Origin: Paracidovorax valerianellae
Lineage (GTDB): Bacteria > Pseudomonadota > Gammaproteobacteria > Burkholderiales > Burkholderiaceae_C
DNA length: 64,000 bases
Direction of reading: 5' to 3'
Assembly: GCF_900102625.1 (NCBI RefSeq)
Contig: NZ_FMZC01000002.1
Location: 509,507-573,506 of the forward strand
The notes beneath the pieces were generated by a model. The model was not told the origin of the DNA, made no database searches, and was given only the letters and a program-made list of their open reading frames with translations. The translations under genes and the position numbers were made by a program. Shown piece after piece: positions 17,980 to 26,395 of the stretch. The number at the start of each line of letters is the position of its first letter. The first letter of the stretch is position 1.

Positions 17980-18818
17980 CCCCGACCACGATCACAACCC
18001 TGCTCCTGCAACTGTCCGACCTGCACATCCGCGAACCTGGCCGACTGGCTTACGGGCGACTGGACACTGCGTCCTATCTGCGCCAGGCAGTGGAAACGGT
18101 GTTGCAGTTGCCGCAGCGGCCCGACGCCATCGTCATCACCGGCGACCTGACCGACTTCGGCAGGCCCGCGGAATATGCGCACCTGCGCGAACTGCTGGCG
18201 CCGCTCGGAGCCATGCCGCTCTACCTGATGCCCGGCAACCATGACGACCGCGACCAATTGCGCGCCAGCTTTCCAGAACACACCTACCTGGGCCAAGATG
18301 GATTCGTGCAATACAGCGTTCCCTTGGGCGGGCTGCAGTTGATCGCGCTCGACACCGTGGTGCCCGGTGCCAGCGAAGGAGGACTTTGCACGGCGCGGCT
18401 TGCCTGGCTGGAGCGCCAGTTGGAAGCGCACCGCGGCCGGCCCGTCGTGATCGCCATGCACCACCCACCGTTTCGCACGCTCATCGGCCACATGGACGCC
18501 ATCGGCCTGCTCGAAGGCGCCGAAGCCTTGGAAGCGCTCGTGGCGCGGCATTCCAATGTGGAACGGGTCGTGTGCGGTCATCTGCACCGGGCCATTCAGG
18601 TACGGTTCGGAGGCACGCTGGCAGCGACCGTGCCCTCCCCTGCGCACCAGGTGTGCCTCGACCTGGCACCAGATGCGGCATCGGCCTGGACGCTGGAGCC
18701 GCCGGGCTTTGCGCTGCATGCGCTGCCGCACGGGGGCCGCGTGGTGAGCCACACCGTGGCCAGCGGGTCGTACCCAGGACCTTACCCGTTTCACGAAGCC
18801 GGGCAGTTGATCGATTGA
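17976..18818 (+). CDS. GpdQ-like metallophosphodiesterase
   Basis: A calcineurin-type dinuclear metal phosphodiesterase of 280 residues. All metal-binding motifs are present: SDLHI near residue 13, GDLTDFGRP, GNHDDR, MHHPP and CGHLHR. The DFGRPAEY and C-terminal YPGPYPFHE segments resemble the glycerophosphodiesterase GpdQ more than the cAMP enzyme CpdA, though CpdA-like activity is not excluded. It overlaps the ABC ATPase gene by four bases (ATGA), so import and hydrolysis of a phosphodiester look functionally linked. No signal peptide, so it acts in the cytoplasm on the imported compound. Confidence 0.85.
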   Translation: MTPTTITTLLLQLSDLHIREPGRLAYGRLDTASYLRQAVETVLQLPQRPDAIVITGDLTDFGRPAEYAHLRELLAPLGAMPLYLMPGNHDDRDQLRASFPEHTYLGQDGFVQYSVPLGGLQLIALDTVVPGASEGGLCTARLAWLERQLEAHRGRPVVIAMHHPPFRTLIGHMDAIGLLEGAEALEALVARHSNVERVVCGHLHRAIQVRFGGTLAATVPSPAHQVCLDLAPDAASAWTLEPPGFALHALPHGGRVVSHTVASGSYPGPYPFHEAGQLID

Positions 18819-18871
18819 CGCGCTGGCAGTCCGAACGCATTGGCTGGACAGCCTTTCCAAGGCTCAGTCGC

Positions 18872-20185
18872 TCATCGTGATCTCGGGAAAATTTCAGCTT
18901 CGGTATAGCCTTCCATTCTGGTCAGATGCTCCACTCCGTTGCGCATCCTGGCTTTGATCGCACTGATCGACGCTGCCAGTTCTTCGAATTTCTGATCGGG
19001 CCTGACGGCTGCAGCGGCTTCCCATTTCTTGAACTGCGACCAATCCAATCGGGCTGCCGGCGTTTCGCGGTCCAGCTGTGCAACAAGATCAGCATGGCCT
19101 CGCAGCATTTCGTCTTTTGCCGCGATCACGTCTTCCAGGTCTTGAATCCTTCTGTTCATCGCACGCACGTTTCCAACGAGCTCCAGCGCTCCACTGGTGT
19201 GATATCCCATGTTCAAGCTGTTCAGCGCCAGCAGATCCTCGGCCATTTCGTGGCGACCTCTGTCGGCCTCTCTTTGAGCCAGCGCAGCGGGAGATTCAGT
19301 AGCCGTCGTGTGCTCAAGCGGGGTGGACCCAGGCCCATCCGAAGGCGGGGTTTCAATGGTCGCCAAGCTGGGCGCCGTTGTTTGCGGCTCAGAACGCACC
19401 GGTGCGGCCTCTGCTTTCACTGGAACGCTCTGCTTTTGCGGGGTGATGGGTCGTGATTGGGTGTCATCAAGGGTTTCCGTATCGGCTTCCACCTCCGAAC
19501 TCCAGTCCGTCTGGGCGTCCAGATAGTCATCCGTGTCTGACTCGGCGTCAGACCCAGGCGCCGCAAACAGCCGCGCCTGCATGTCGCGCACTGCGGTCTC
19601 TGCCTCCTGAAAAACCGCTTCCAGATTGATCGACGCAGCCTGAGCCCAACTCTTATACCGCTCCGGTTCCGCATGCCCATCCAAACGACTCATCTGCATG
19701 CGCAGGTTGGCCTGTGCACTGAGCGCCGCGTCTCTGTGTTGCAGCATGCCTTGCAGATTCTCGACATGGTCCTGCATCGAGGCGAGGTTTTCCTCAACCG
19801 ACTTACCCGCGTCGTCGACATACCTCTTCGGCTCTCCCAGCATCTTCAAAATCCCTTGAGCTGCAACGTCTCGGCGCCGGTCATCCTCGGCCAAAGCCTT
19901 CGCCGTGCTGATCGCAGCCGTTTTCGCTGCCTGCTCCATCCCCGCCTTCGGAGAGTGAATCCGAATCCCGGTATTCGAACGGGGACGGGGGTGTGAGGCC
20001 GGATGATGGTCGACAACCGTTTGGGAGTCCTGGATGGGCTTGCCCTGCGCGCCACCCCGGCCCTTCAGCGGCCCGTCCGTGCCAGGCTTGGAACTGGACT
20101 TGCTCGGTGGTGCGATGCCCTTGCCGCGCTCCGTATCGGAAGGGGCGACTCGCTTGGGCGATGTGATATCGACGATATGGACCAT
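18872..20185 (-). CDS. Candidate type III effector of unknown fold (PIP-box gene)
   Basis: I do not recognise this 437-residue protein. The first ~80 residues are basic and rich in Ser, Pro, Thr and Gly (MVHIVDITSPKRVAPSD start). Residues ~90-210 and ~320-437 are predicted helical and coiled-coil-like. The middle, ~215-310, is acidic and then Pro/Thr/Ser-rich, probably disordered. There is no signal peptide or membrane segment. Only one cysteine-poor sequence is seen and no catalytic motif is evident. The ATG has GGGAG five bases ahead, and a TTCGC-N15-TTCGG box lies 72 bases upstream. The body is visibly less GC-rich than its neighbours, consistent with transfer. Effector status is inference from promoter and composition. 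Confidence 0.65.
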   Translation of the reverse strand: MVHIVDITSPKRVAPSDTERGKGIAPPSKSSSKPGTDGPLKGRGGAQGKPIQDSQTVVDHHPASHPRPRSNTGIRIHSPKAGMEQAAKTAAISTAKALAEDDRRRDVAAQGILKMLGEPKRYVDDAGKSVEENLASMQDHVENLQGMLQHRDAALSAQANLRMQMSRLDGHAEPERYKSWAQAASINLEAVFQEAETAVRDMQARLFAAPGSDAESDTDDYLDAQTDWSSEVEADTETLDDTQSRPITPQKQSVPVKAEAAPVRSEPQTTAPSLATIETPPSDGPGSTPLEHTTATESPAALAQREADRGRHEMAEDLLALNSLNMGYHTSGALELVGNVRAMNRRIQDLEDVIAAKDEMLRGHADLVAQLDRETPAARLDWSQFKKWEAAAAVRPDQKFEELAASISAIKARMRNGVEHLTRMEGYTEAEIFPRSR

Positions 20186-20256
20186 GGCTTCTCCCTTTGA
20201 ATGCTTGAGTTAGGAAGCCGAGCGCAGAAACAAGGATTCCAAACCGCCCCTGAAGC

Positions 20257-20281
20257 CCGAAGCCTGTGCCAGACAGGCGAA
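20257..20281 (-). promoter_or_regulatory. PIP-like box upstream of the 437-residue effector candidate
   Basis: Minus strand TTCGC (20281-20277), 15 bases, TTCGG (20261-20257). This matches the relaxed PIP consensus TTCGB-N15-TTCGB (B = not A). No convincing YANNNT -10 element is seen at the expected 30-32 bases, which lowers confidence. The box lies 72 bases from the start codon, similar to the 83 bases at the HopX-like gene. Confidence 0.6.
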
Positions 20282-20437
20282 CCGCTTTACCGCCGCCTCC
20301 CCATCGCACTCCAGACCCAGCGCGCCCCGTGGTTGCTGGCCGATTGCTATGGATTCAGGAGTATGCTGTCACTCCCGGGAAGGCAGCCAGGCGAGGAGCC
20401 CTGCGCAGCGCCCCCGGATGAAGCATCCGACCCATTC

Positions 20438-22108
20438 ATGAAGCACCTGTTGAATCTGCTGGCCGCCGTGGCACTGCTGGTCTGGGGCACCCACCTGGTG
20501 CGCACCGGCGTGCTGCGTGTGTTCGGCGCAAACCTGCGCACCATGCTCGCCCGCAGCATGGGCAACCGCTTCACTGCGGCACTCTCCGGCATCGGCGTGA
20601 CCGCCCTGGTGCAGTCGAGCACCGCCACCTCGCTCATGACCTCGTCGTTCGTGGGCCAGGGGCTCATCACATTGCCCGCCGCGCTGGCTGTGATGCGCGG
20701 GGCCGACGTGGGCACGGCGCTCATGTCCGTGCTGTTCTCCACTGATCTGTCCTGGCTGTCGCCGCTCTTCATCTTCGTGGGGGTGGTGCTGTTCATCACC
20801 CGCCAGTCCAGTTCGGCCGGGCGCGTGGGGCGCGTGCTCATCGGACTGGGACTCATGCTGCTGGCGCTCGAAATGGTCGTGCAGGCCAGCGGTCCCATGC
20901 TCGCGTCGCCCATCATCAAGGCGATGCTCGGCTCGCTCAACAGCGACATCGTGATGGAGATCGTCATGGGCGCGGTGCTGGCGGTGATCGCCTATTCCAG
21001 CCTCGCCATCGTGCTGCTCATCTCGGCCATGGCGGCCTCGCATGTGGTGCCGCTGGACGTGGCCCTGGGCCTGGTGCTCGGCGCCAACCTGGGCAGCGGC
21101 CTGCTGGCGGTGCTGACCACGGCCAAGTCGGCCGTCGAAGTGCGGCAGGTCACCGTGGGCAATCTCGTGTTCAAGCTGATGGGCGTCATGCTGGTGGCGC
21201 CTTTCGTCGGGCTGTGGCTGCTCTACGTGCAGCCCCAGATGCCAGGCACGGCACAGGGCGTGGTGCTGTTCCACCTGGGCTTCAACGTGATCATCAGCCT
21301 GGGGTTCATCGCATTCACGCAATGGGTGGCCACCTGGGTGACCCGGCTGCTGCCCAAGCCCGCGGGCGCGCAAAGCCTGCGGCCGCACCACCTGGATCCC
21401 TCCGCCCTTTCGACCCCTTCGCTCGCCATCTCCTGCGCCGCGCGGGAGGCTTTGCACCAGGCCGACGTGGTCGAGACCATGCTGCTCGGCGTGCTCGACG
21501 TCATCAAGAAAAACGACGTCCAGCTGGCCGAACGGCTGCGCAAGATGGACGACGAGGTGGACGAGCTGTACTCATCCATCAAGTATTACCTCACCAAGAT
21601 TTCGCGCGAAGCCCTGGGCGAGGAAGAAAGCCGCCGCTGGACCGACATCATCAGCTTCACCATCAACATGGAGCAGATCGGCGACATCATCGAACGCGTG
21701 CTGCTCGACATCGAAGAAAAGAAGATCAAGAAAGGCCGCCAGTTCTCCGAAGCCGGCATGGCCGAGATCACCGAACTGCACGAGCGCCTGATCAACAACC
21801 TGCGCCTGGGAATGAGCGTGTTCCTCAACGGCACGGTGCGCGATGCGCAAAAGCTGCTGGAAGAAAAGGCGCGCTTTCGGGACCTGGAGCGTGCCTACGC
21901 AGCCACCCATCTGGTGCGGCTTTCGGACAAGACGCTGCAAAGCATGGAAACCAGTTCGCTGCACATCGACCTGATCAGCGAGCTCAAGCGCATCAATTCG
22001 CACATCTGCTCGATCGCCTATCCCATCCTGGACTCGGCCGGCGCCCTGGCGCCAAGCCGCCTGCGCACCGCCACCAGCGTAGCCCAGGAAGCCTCGATCG
22101 GAAAGTGA
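20438..22108 (+). CDS. Na/Pi cotransporter with C-terminal PhoU domain
   Basis: A predicted sodium-dependent phosphate carrier of 556 residues. The N-terminal half has about eight membrane helices with the NptA/SLC34-type QSS motif in ALVQSSTATSLMTSSF and the related second repeat GANLGSGLLAVL. From about residue 330 a PhoU-like helical domain follows (CAAREALHQADVVETML, MEQIGDIIERVL). The frame is open from 20201, but ATG 20438 gives the first helix directly. In many bacteria such NptA-PhoU proteins export phosphate or help keep its cytoplasmic level steady. It lies next to the phosphodiester operon only across the effector gene. Confidence 0.88.
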   Translation: MKHLLNLLAAVALLVWGTHLVRTGVLRVFGANLRTMLARSMGNRFTAALSGIGVTALVQSSTATSLMTSSFVGQGLITLPAALAVMRGADVGTALMSVLFSTDLSWLSPLFIFVGVVLFITRQSSSAGRVGRVLIGLGLMLLALEMVVQASGPMLASPIIKAMLGSLNSDIVMEIVMGAVLAVIAYSSLAIVLLISAMAASHVVPLDVALGLVLGANLGSGLLAVLTTAKSAVEVRQVTVGNLVFKLMGVMLVAPFVGLWLLYVQPQMPGTAQGVVLFHLGFNVIISLGFIAFTQWVATWVTRLLPKPAGAQSLRPHHLDPSALSTPSLAISCAAREALHQADVVETMLLGVLDVIKKNDVQLAERLRKMDDEVDELYSSIKYYLTKISREALGEEESRRWTDIISFTINMEQIGDIIERVLLDIEEKKIKKGRQFSEAGMAEITELHERLINNLRLGMSVFLNGTVRDAQKLLEEKARFRDLERAYAATHLVRLSDKTLQSMETSSLHIDLISELKRINSHICSIAYPILDSAGALAPSRLRTATSVAQEASIGK

Positions 22109-22230
22109 CAGGCCAGGGCCCGCAGCGTGCTGACCCTGACGCTCGGAACGCCGGACGGAGTTGCGCTTCACCGTTGGCACGCTGGCGCTCCAATCAGCCG
22201 AAGTAGTTCCGTTCTCGCTCCAAGCCCGCA

Positions 22231-22622
22231 ATGACCCAACCCATCCATGCTGAAGGCCCGCTGGGCCTGACATCGTCATTTATCACAACCCCGAGTGCGG
22301 CACCTCACGGACCGTGCTGGCGCTCATCCGTGCCAGCGGGGTCGAGCCACACGTGATCGAGTACTTGAAGACGCCGCCTTCGCGGGCCATGCTGGAAGGG
22401 TTGATCGCACGTGCGGGCGTTTCGGTGCGCGACGTGCTGCGTGCGAAGAATCCGCTGCATGACGAACTGGGCCTCGGCGACCCAGCGCTGGCCGACTCGC
22501 AGCTGCTCGACGCCATGGTGGCCCATCCCGGTTTGATGAACCGGCCGATCGTGGTGTCGCCGCGCGGCGTGCGATTGTGCCGGCCTGCCGATCGGGTGAA
22601 CGATCTGCTGCCCAGCAAGTAA
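22231..22622 (+). pseudogene. arsC: Arsenate reductase (ArsC), frameshifted near the 5' end
   Basis: A thioredoxin-fold arsenate reductase of the glutaredoxin-dependent type. Read in the frame ending at 22622 it contains DIVIYHNPECGTSRTVLAL with the catalytic Cys, YLKTPPSR, and NRPIVVSPRGVRLCRP. That frame has no ATG, GTG or TTG before the active site and is closed by TGA at 22251. An ATG at 22231 with a plausible N-terminus (MTQPIHAEGPLG) is in another phase and would join if one base were added near 22268. So the gene is either broken by a 1-base deletion, or the sequence has an error there. A GTG at 22314 would start after the active-site Cys and cannot give a working enzyme. Confidence 0.72.
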
Positions 22623-22773
22623 GCCGGCGCCGTTCCGCTGGATCGGGACGGCAAGCATCTTTCCGAAGCGAATTTCGAACAATTAGAGAAGCTTGCTGGC
22701 AGAAACGCCGGTCAACATTGCGGCAAATTTTTCCGCTCCGTCATGCATTGATTGCCGAAGAGGCCGTATGCAC

Positions 22774-22801
22774 CGTGGGCCACGCACGAGCGTGGCCCAC
22801 G
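22774..22801. terminator. Strong hairpin downstream of the HPF-like gene
   Basis: A perfect 11-bp stem CGTGGGCCACG with a CACGAG loop, eight bases beyond the stop of the minus-strand HPF-like gene. No T-run follows on either strand, so it may be a 3'-end stabiliser or a weak terminator. It also lies downstream of arsC. Confidence 0.5.
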
Positions 22802-22808
22802 CCATCGC

Positions 22809-23168
22809 TCAAGGCTGCAGCAACTCCGGCTGCGTGCGGATGGAGGTGCGGTCGCGATGGTCCTGCAGCTTGCCCAGCGCACTGTCCAGTGCCCGCTGCA
22901 ATTTGGCTTCGGCGCCGCGGAAGGCTTCATCCAGGGTTGGCGCATGGTGGCTCACAGCGACGGGTGCCTGTTGCGGCAGATGGGCTTCGATCATGCAGCG
23001 CTTGTCATCGGCCCCGCCCTTGGCGTGGTTCACGTCCGACAGGTGCACCTCGACGCGCCGCACCCCTTCGGTAAACCGGTTCAGGTTCTTGCGGATCTCT
23101 CCGTCGGCCCAGCGCTCCAGCGCCTCGCGGTTTTCCATGCCGTTGCCCGTATTGATGTGAATTTCCAT
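22809..23168 (-). CDS. HPF/RaiA-type ribosome-associated inhibitor
   Basis: A 119-residue protein of the ribosome hibernation family, which binds the 30S decoding centre under stress. The pattern MEIHINTGNG..., a helix ending in RKNLNRF, then VRRVEVHLSDVNHAKGGADDKRC and a final helix (EAFRGAEAKLQRALDSALGKL) is the beta-alpha-beta-beta-beta-alpha layout of the S30AE domain. There is no C-terminal dimerisation domain, so it is the short form. AGGAG five bases before ATG 23168 fixes the start; the frame extends further upstream without a better site. Confidence 0.82.
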   Translation of the reverse strand: MEIHINTGNGMENREALERWADGEIRKNLNRFTEGVRRVEVHLSDVNHAKGGADDKRCMIEAHLPQQAPVAVSHHAPTLDEAFRGAEAKLQRALDSALGKLQDHRDRTSIRTQPELLQP

Positions 23169-23406
23169 GGAGTCTCCTGAGTCAAGATTGAGATGTGACA
23201 AGGCTCAGGTTGCCTGGGGGCATGGCCGGGTTCTGTAGGCCAACGGAGCATCGGCCCGTGCGGACGGCCCGTTGCCGTCCGGAGCCGCAATGCCTGTGCG
23301 CGTCGTCCGACGTTGCAGGGCACCGAATGGTTGCAGGCTGCATGCATTGGTTCGATGCGCGGCTGTTTCGAACCTGATCCGGTCCGACAACCCAGAGAGG
23401 AAATCC

Positions 23407-23562
23407 ATGAGCCCCACCCAACGCAAGCCACCGAGCGATGAACCGGAAGTCACCCAGGAGAACGACGTACCGCTGGACGGCACGGACCCCGACGGCGAAG
23501 ACATGATGAAAGAGGTGCGGAACGACCGGCTGGAAGTGCCGCCCGGCGAAGAAAAATCCTGA
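23407..23562 (+). CDS. Small acidic hypothetical protein
   Basis: A 51-residue very polar, acidic protein (MSPTQRKPPSDEPEV start, GTDPDGEDMMKEVRNDRLEV middle). There is a good ribosome site, GAGAGGA, six bases before ATG 23407. It has no hydrophobic stretch or cysteine and is probably largely disordered. I do not recognise it. Its neighbours (HPF-like gene, symporter) give no hint of a role. The clear start signal and abrupt composition change compared with the upstream open frame support it as a real gene. Confidence 0.55.
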   Translation: MSPTQRKPPSDEPEVTQENDVPLDGTDPDGEDMMKEVRNDRLEVPPGEEKS

Positions 23563-23580
23563 CGCCTTGCCCGCAGGCAG

Positions 23581-24657
23581 CTACTTCGGTGCTGCCGTGG
23601 ACGCCGCCTGCGCTGCGCGCGCTTGCGACGCGTTGGCAGCGATGCGGTCGGCCGGCGGCAGGCCTTCGGGCCGGCGCGCATAGCGCTGCGCCAGCACCGC
23701 GCAGACCATGAGCTGCATCTGGTGGAACACCATCAGCGGCAGCACGATCGCCCCCACCGCATGCGAGGCGAAAAGCACCTTGGCCATGGGCACGCCGCTC
23801 GCGAGGCTCTTCTTGGAGCCGCAGAACACGATGGTGATTTCGTCTTCTTTCGAGAACCCGAGGCGTCGGCTGATCCAGGTGGTCGCAGACAGCGCAATCG
23901 CCAGAATGACCGCGCACACGGCCAGCAGGCCTGCCAGCGCCGGCAGCGGAATCTGCCGCCATAGCCCTTCGATCACGGCCGCGCTGAAGGCGGTGTACAC
24001 CACCAGCAGGATCGAGCCCTGGTCCACGAACTTGAGCACGGCCGCACGGCGCTGAAGGAAACCGCTGATCCACGGGCGCATCAGATGGCCCGCCAGGAAC
24101 GGAACGAACAACTGCAGCGTGATGCGCCCGATGCTGGCCAGCAGATCGTGCGCGCCGCCAGCAGCACCCGCCGCGCCGTGCGCTGCCGGAACCCCCGGCA
24201 GCACCAGCCCCACCAGCAACGGCGTGATCACGATGCCCAGCAGCGTGGAACCCGACGCGGCGCAGACCGCAGCCGGCATGTTGCCCCGTGCCATGGCCGT
24301 GAAGGCGATGGCCGATTGCACAGTGGCGGGCAGCACGCACAGGAAGAGCACGCCCAGATACAGCTCGGGCGTCACCAGCGGCTGCAGCACCGGGCGCAGC
24401 GCCCATCCAATGAGCGGAAACAAAACGAAGGTGGACGCCACCACCACCAAGTGCAGGCGCCAGTGCGACAACCCGGCCACGATGGCTTCGCGAGACAGCT
24501 TGGCGCCGTGCAGGAAGAACAGCAGCGCCACGGCAGCCACCGTGGCCTGCTCGAAGCCCTGGGCCACGCGCCCGGAGGCAGGCAGCAGACTCGCCAAGGC
24601 CACCGTGCCGAGCAGGGCGAGCGTGAAATTGTCGGGAAGGAAGCGGGAGCGGGCCAT
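23581..24657 (-). CDS. Bile acid:sodium symporter family transporter
   Basis: A membrane carrier of 358 residues with ten predicted helices, of the BASS/SBF-like family (YfeH type). Recognisable segments are LLPASGRVAQGFEQATVAAVALLFFLHG (shown in part), VLPATVQSAIAFTAMARGNMP with the family crossover motif, and FCGSKKSLASGVPMAK near the C-terminus, which matches the GxKxSLAxGxP pattern. The natural substrate of these bacterial proteins is unknown; organic acids are likely. It is divergent from a LysR-type gene whose start overlaps a palindrome, so that regulator probably controls it. Confidence 0.85.
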   Translation of the reverse strand: MARSRFLPDNFTLALLGTVALASLLPASGRVAQGFEQATVAAVALLFFLHGAKLSREAIVAGLSHWRLHLVVVASTFVLFPLIGWALRPVLQPLVTPELYLGVLFLCVLPATVQSAIAFTAMARGNMPAAVCAASGSTLLGIVITPLLVGLVLPGVPAAHGAAGAAGGAHDLLASIGRITLQLFVPFLAGHLMRPWISGFLQRRAAVLKFVDQGSILLVVYTAFSAAVIEGLWRQIPLPALAGLLAVCAVILAIALSATTWISRRLGFSKEDEITIVFCGSKKSLASGVPMAKVLFASHAVGAIVLPLMVFHQMQLMVCAVLAQRYARRPEGLPPADRIAANASQARAAQAASTAAPK

Positions 24658-24741
24658 GGGAGAGCGAAGCCTTTGCGATCGAATGGTTGCCATTAGGCCC
24701 AAAAGCCCGCCCCAAGTGAAATGGATTTATCTGATGGTTTT

Positions 24742-24756
24742 ATGATTTCGAATCAT
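24742..24756. promoter_or_regulatory. Candidate LysR operator (T-N11-A palindrome)
   Basis: ATGATT-TCG-AATCAT, a perfect dyad containing the T-N11-A spacing of LysR-type binding sites. It sits in the divergent region between the symporter and LysR genes and overlaps the LysR start codon, so autoregulation is likely. Confidence 0.55.
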
Positions 24757-25657
24757 GAATGTCACGCTGCGCCAACTCCATGTCTTCCGGTCGGTCGCCG
24801 CCACGCGCAACTTCAGCCGCGCCGGCGAGCAGATCGGGCTGACGCAACCCGCCGTGAGCCGCTGCATCACGGAGCTGGAAGCGCAGCTCGGTTTGCAACT
24901 GCTCAACCGCACCACGCGCGAGGTGGAACTGACCGAGGCCGGCCGCAGCCTGGCAGCGCGCCTGGAGCGCGTGCTCGACGACCTGGACACCGTGCTGCTC
25001 GACGTGCGCGGGATGGCGTCGGAGCGGCGAGGCCGCGTGCGCGTCGCCAGCAGCCCCACGCTCTCGGCGCACCTGATGCCCGACTGCATCGCCCGCTGCC
25101 AGCGCGAACTGCCCGGCTTGCAGATCGTGCTGCTGGACCGCATCCAGAACGACGTGCTGGCGAGCGTGCTGTCCGGCGAGGTGGACTTCGGGGTGGTGAT
25201 CGACCCCGGAGAGCGCGAGGCACTGACCTGCGAGGCCATCCTGACCGAGCCGTTCTGCCTGGCCTGCCCGCCCGCGCATCCCCTGGCGCGCAAGCGCAGC
25301 GTGCGCTGGACCAACCTCGAAGGCCAGCCGCTGGTATTGCTAGACCACGCCTCGGGCAGCCGCCGGCTCATCGACCAGGCGTTTGCGGCCCATGGCGTCC
25401 ATGCCACCGTGGCGCAGGAGGTCGGCCACCCGACCACGATCTTTCGCATGCTCACTGCGGGACTCGGCATCTCGGTGGTGCCCACGCTGGCGCTGCCGCC
25501 CGAAGGGCTGCACGGCGTTGCCGTCAGGCCCCTGCGACCGCAGGTGGACCGGGAGATCGTGCTCGTGCACCGCCGCAACCGCGCGCTGGCGCCCGTGGCG
25601 CAAGCAGCGTGGGATCTGGTGCGGACGGTGGCGCGGGAGCGGCAGGCCAAGCGATAA
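24755..25657 (+). CDS. LysR-family transcriptional regulator
   Basis: A 300-residue LysR-type regulator. The N-terminal winged helix-turn-helix spans about residues 1-60 (LRQLHVFRSVAATRNFSRAG, then GLTQPAVSRCITELEAQLG). The effector-binding domain follows from about residue 90 (GRVRVASSPTLSAHLMPD, GEVDFGVVIDP, HPTTIFRMLTAGLGISVVP). It is most similar by eye to the CysB-independent group regulating catabolic or transport genes. It is divergent from the BASS-type symporter gene and is its likely regulator. It ends 33 bases before the convergent third effector candidate. Confidence 0.93.
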   Translation: MNVTLRQLHVFRSVAATRNFSRAGEQIGLTQPAVSRCITELEAQLGLQLLNRTTREVELTEAGRSLAARLERVLDDLDTVLLDVRGMASERRGRVRVASSPTLSAHLMPDCIARCQRELPGLQIVLLDRIQNDVLASVLSGEVDFGVVIDPGEREALTCEAILTEPFCLACPPAHPLARKRSVRWTNLEGQPLVLLDHASGSRRLIDQAFAAHGVHATVAQEVGHPTTIFRMLTAGLGISVVPTLALPPEGLHGVAVRPLRPQVDREIVLVHRRNRALAPVAQAAWDLVRTVARERQAKR

Positions 25658-25690
25658 ACGAACTTCGCTCCGCCTGCCACGAGCGGCCTA

Positions 25691-26290
25691 TTAAGACCTT
25701 TGCGATGGCGCCTGGCGTCCGGAGGCGTCGTATTCGGTGTTCTGGATCTGTGTACTGCGCCCAAAGGTGCGGCGCTCCGGTGCCGCCGGGGTGGTTTCCG
25801 CTGCAGCACCGCTTTGGGCTTGCGCGCCCGGGTTCACCATGTGTTGATAGAACTCTCTCTCAGCCGGTGTGTTGAACATCATCGTTTGCATATCAGGGTC
25901 GAAAGACTCCTGACGCGTGAAGCCTGAGGACGAAGAAGGCGTGTGGGCCGGTGGTTTTTCAGTTTTCGGTTTGGGCGTGTAGCCGCCTTGTGCATAGACA
26001 CCGCCCTGCGCAGCCGCTTCCGCCATCAATTGTTGGTGCCGTTGTTCTTTGACACTGAGTGGACGCGCAGACGACGACTCCCCGCCGATCCGCGTGCGTG
26101 GCCGGGCACCCTGGTCCGACGCATTGGCGCCCGATTGGCCACGGGGCGGAGGCATTCCCGACGGAGCGGCATGCGAATGGCGCGATGTCTTTCCTGAAGG
26201 GCTCCCAGAGGATTTCTTGTCCCCTTCTTTGGGCTGGGTTTGCGTGTCGGACGACTTGCGTCCAATGCCTAATTTACTGAGACCGAACAT
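25691..26290 (-). CDS. Small Ser/Gly/Pro-rich candidate type III effector
   Basis: A 199-residue protein I do not recognise. It begins MFGLSKLGIGRKSSDTQTQP, and the first 90 residues are rich in Ser, Gly, Lys and Gln with no acidic residue run, the profile of a type III secretion signal. Most of the chain looks disordered. A short ordered-looking patch is RQESFDPDMQTMMFNTPAEREFYQHM near residues 127-152 (quoted in part). No signal peptide, membrane helix or catalytic motif is seen. A TTCGC half-site with a perfectly spaced TAGAGT lies upstream, as in hrp-regulated promoters. The lower GC content and lonely position support acquisition. Effector role is inference. Confidence 0.55.
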   Translation of the reverse strand: MFGLSKLGIGRKSSDTQTQPKEGDKKSSGSPSGKTSRHSHAAPSGMPPPRGQSGANASDQGARPRTRIGGESSSARPLSVKEQRHQQLMAEAAAQGGVYAQGGYTPKPKTEKPPAHTPSSSSGFTRQESFDPDMQTMMFNTPAEREFYQHMVNPGAQAQSGAAAETTPAAPERRTFGRSTQIQNTEYDASGRQAPSQRS

Positions 26291-26323
26291 GGGATGCTTT
26301 CCTGGAGCGAGAACATGAATCCC

Positions 26324-26364
26324 ACTCTAGCCCTGCCATCCGCCCGTGTGGATCGCCATGCGAA
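26324..26364 (-). promoter_or_regulatory. Partial PIP box with -10-like element
   Basis: On the minus strand TTCGC (26364-26360) is followed after exactly 30 bases by TAGAGT (26329-26324), a full match to the YANNRT element of hrp-regulated promoters. The upstream half-box is degenerate (TGCGT at the N15 position). The ATG of the 199-residue candidate is 70 bases from the half-box. Confidence 0.4.
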
Positions 26365-26395
26365 GCATCAAGCCAATGAACGCAACGCTTCAGGA

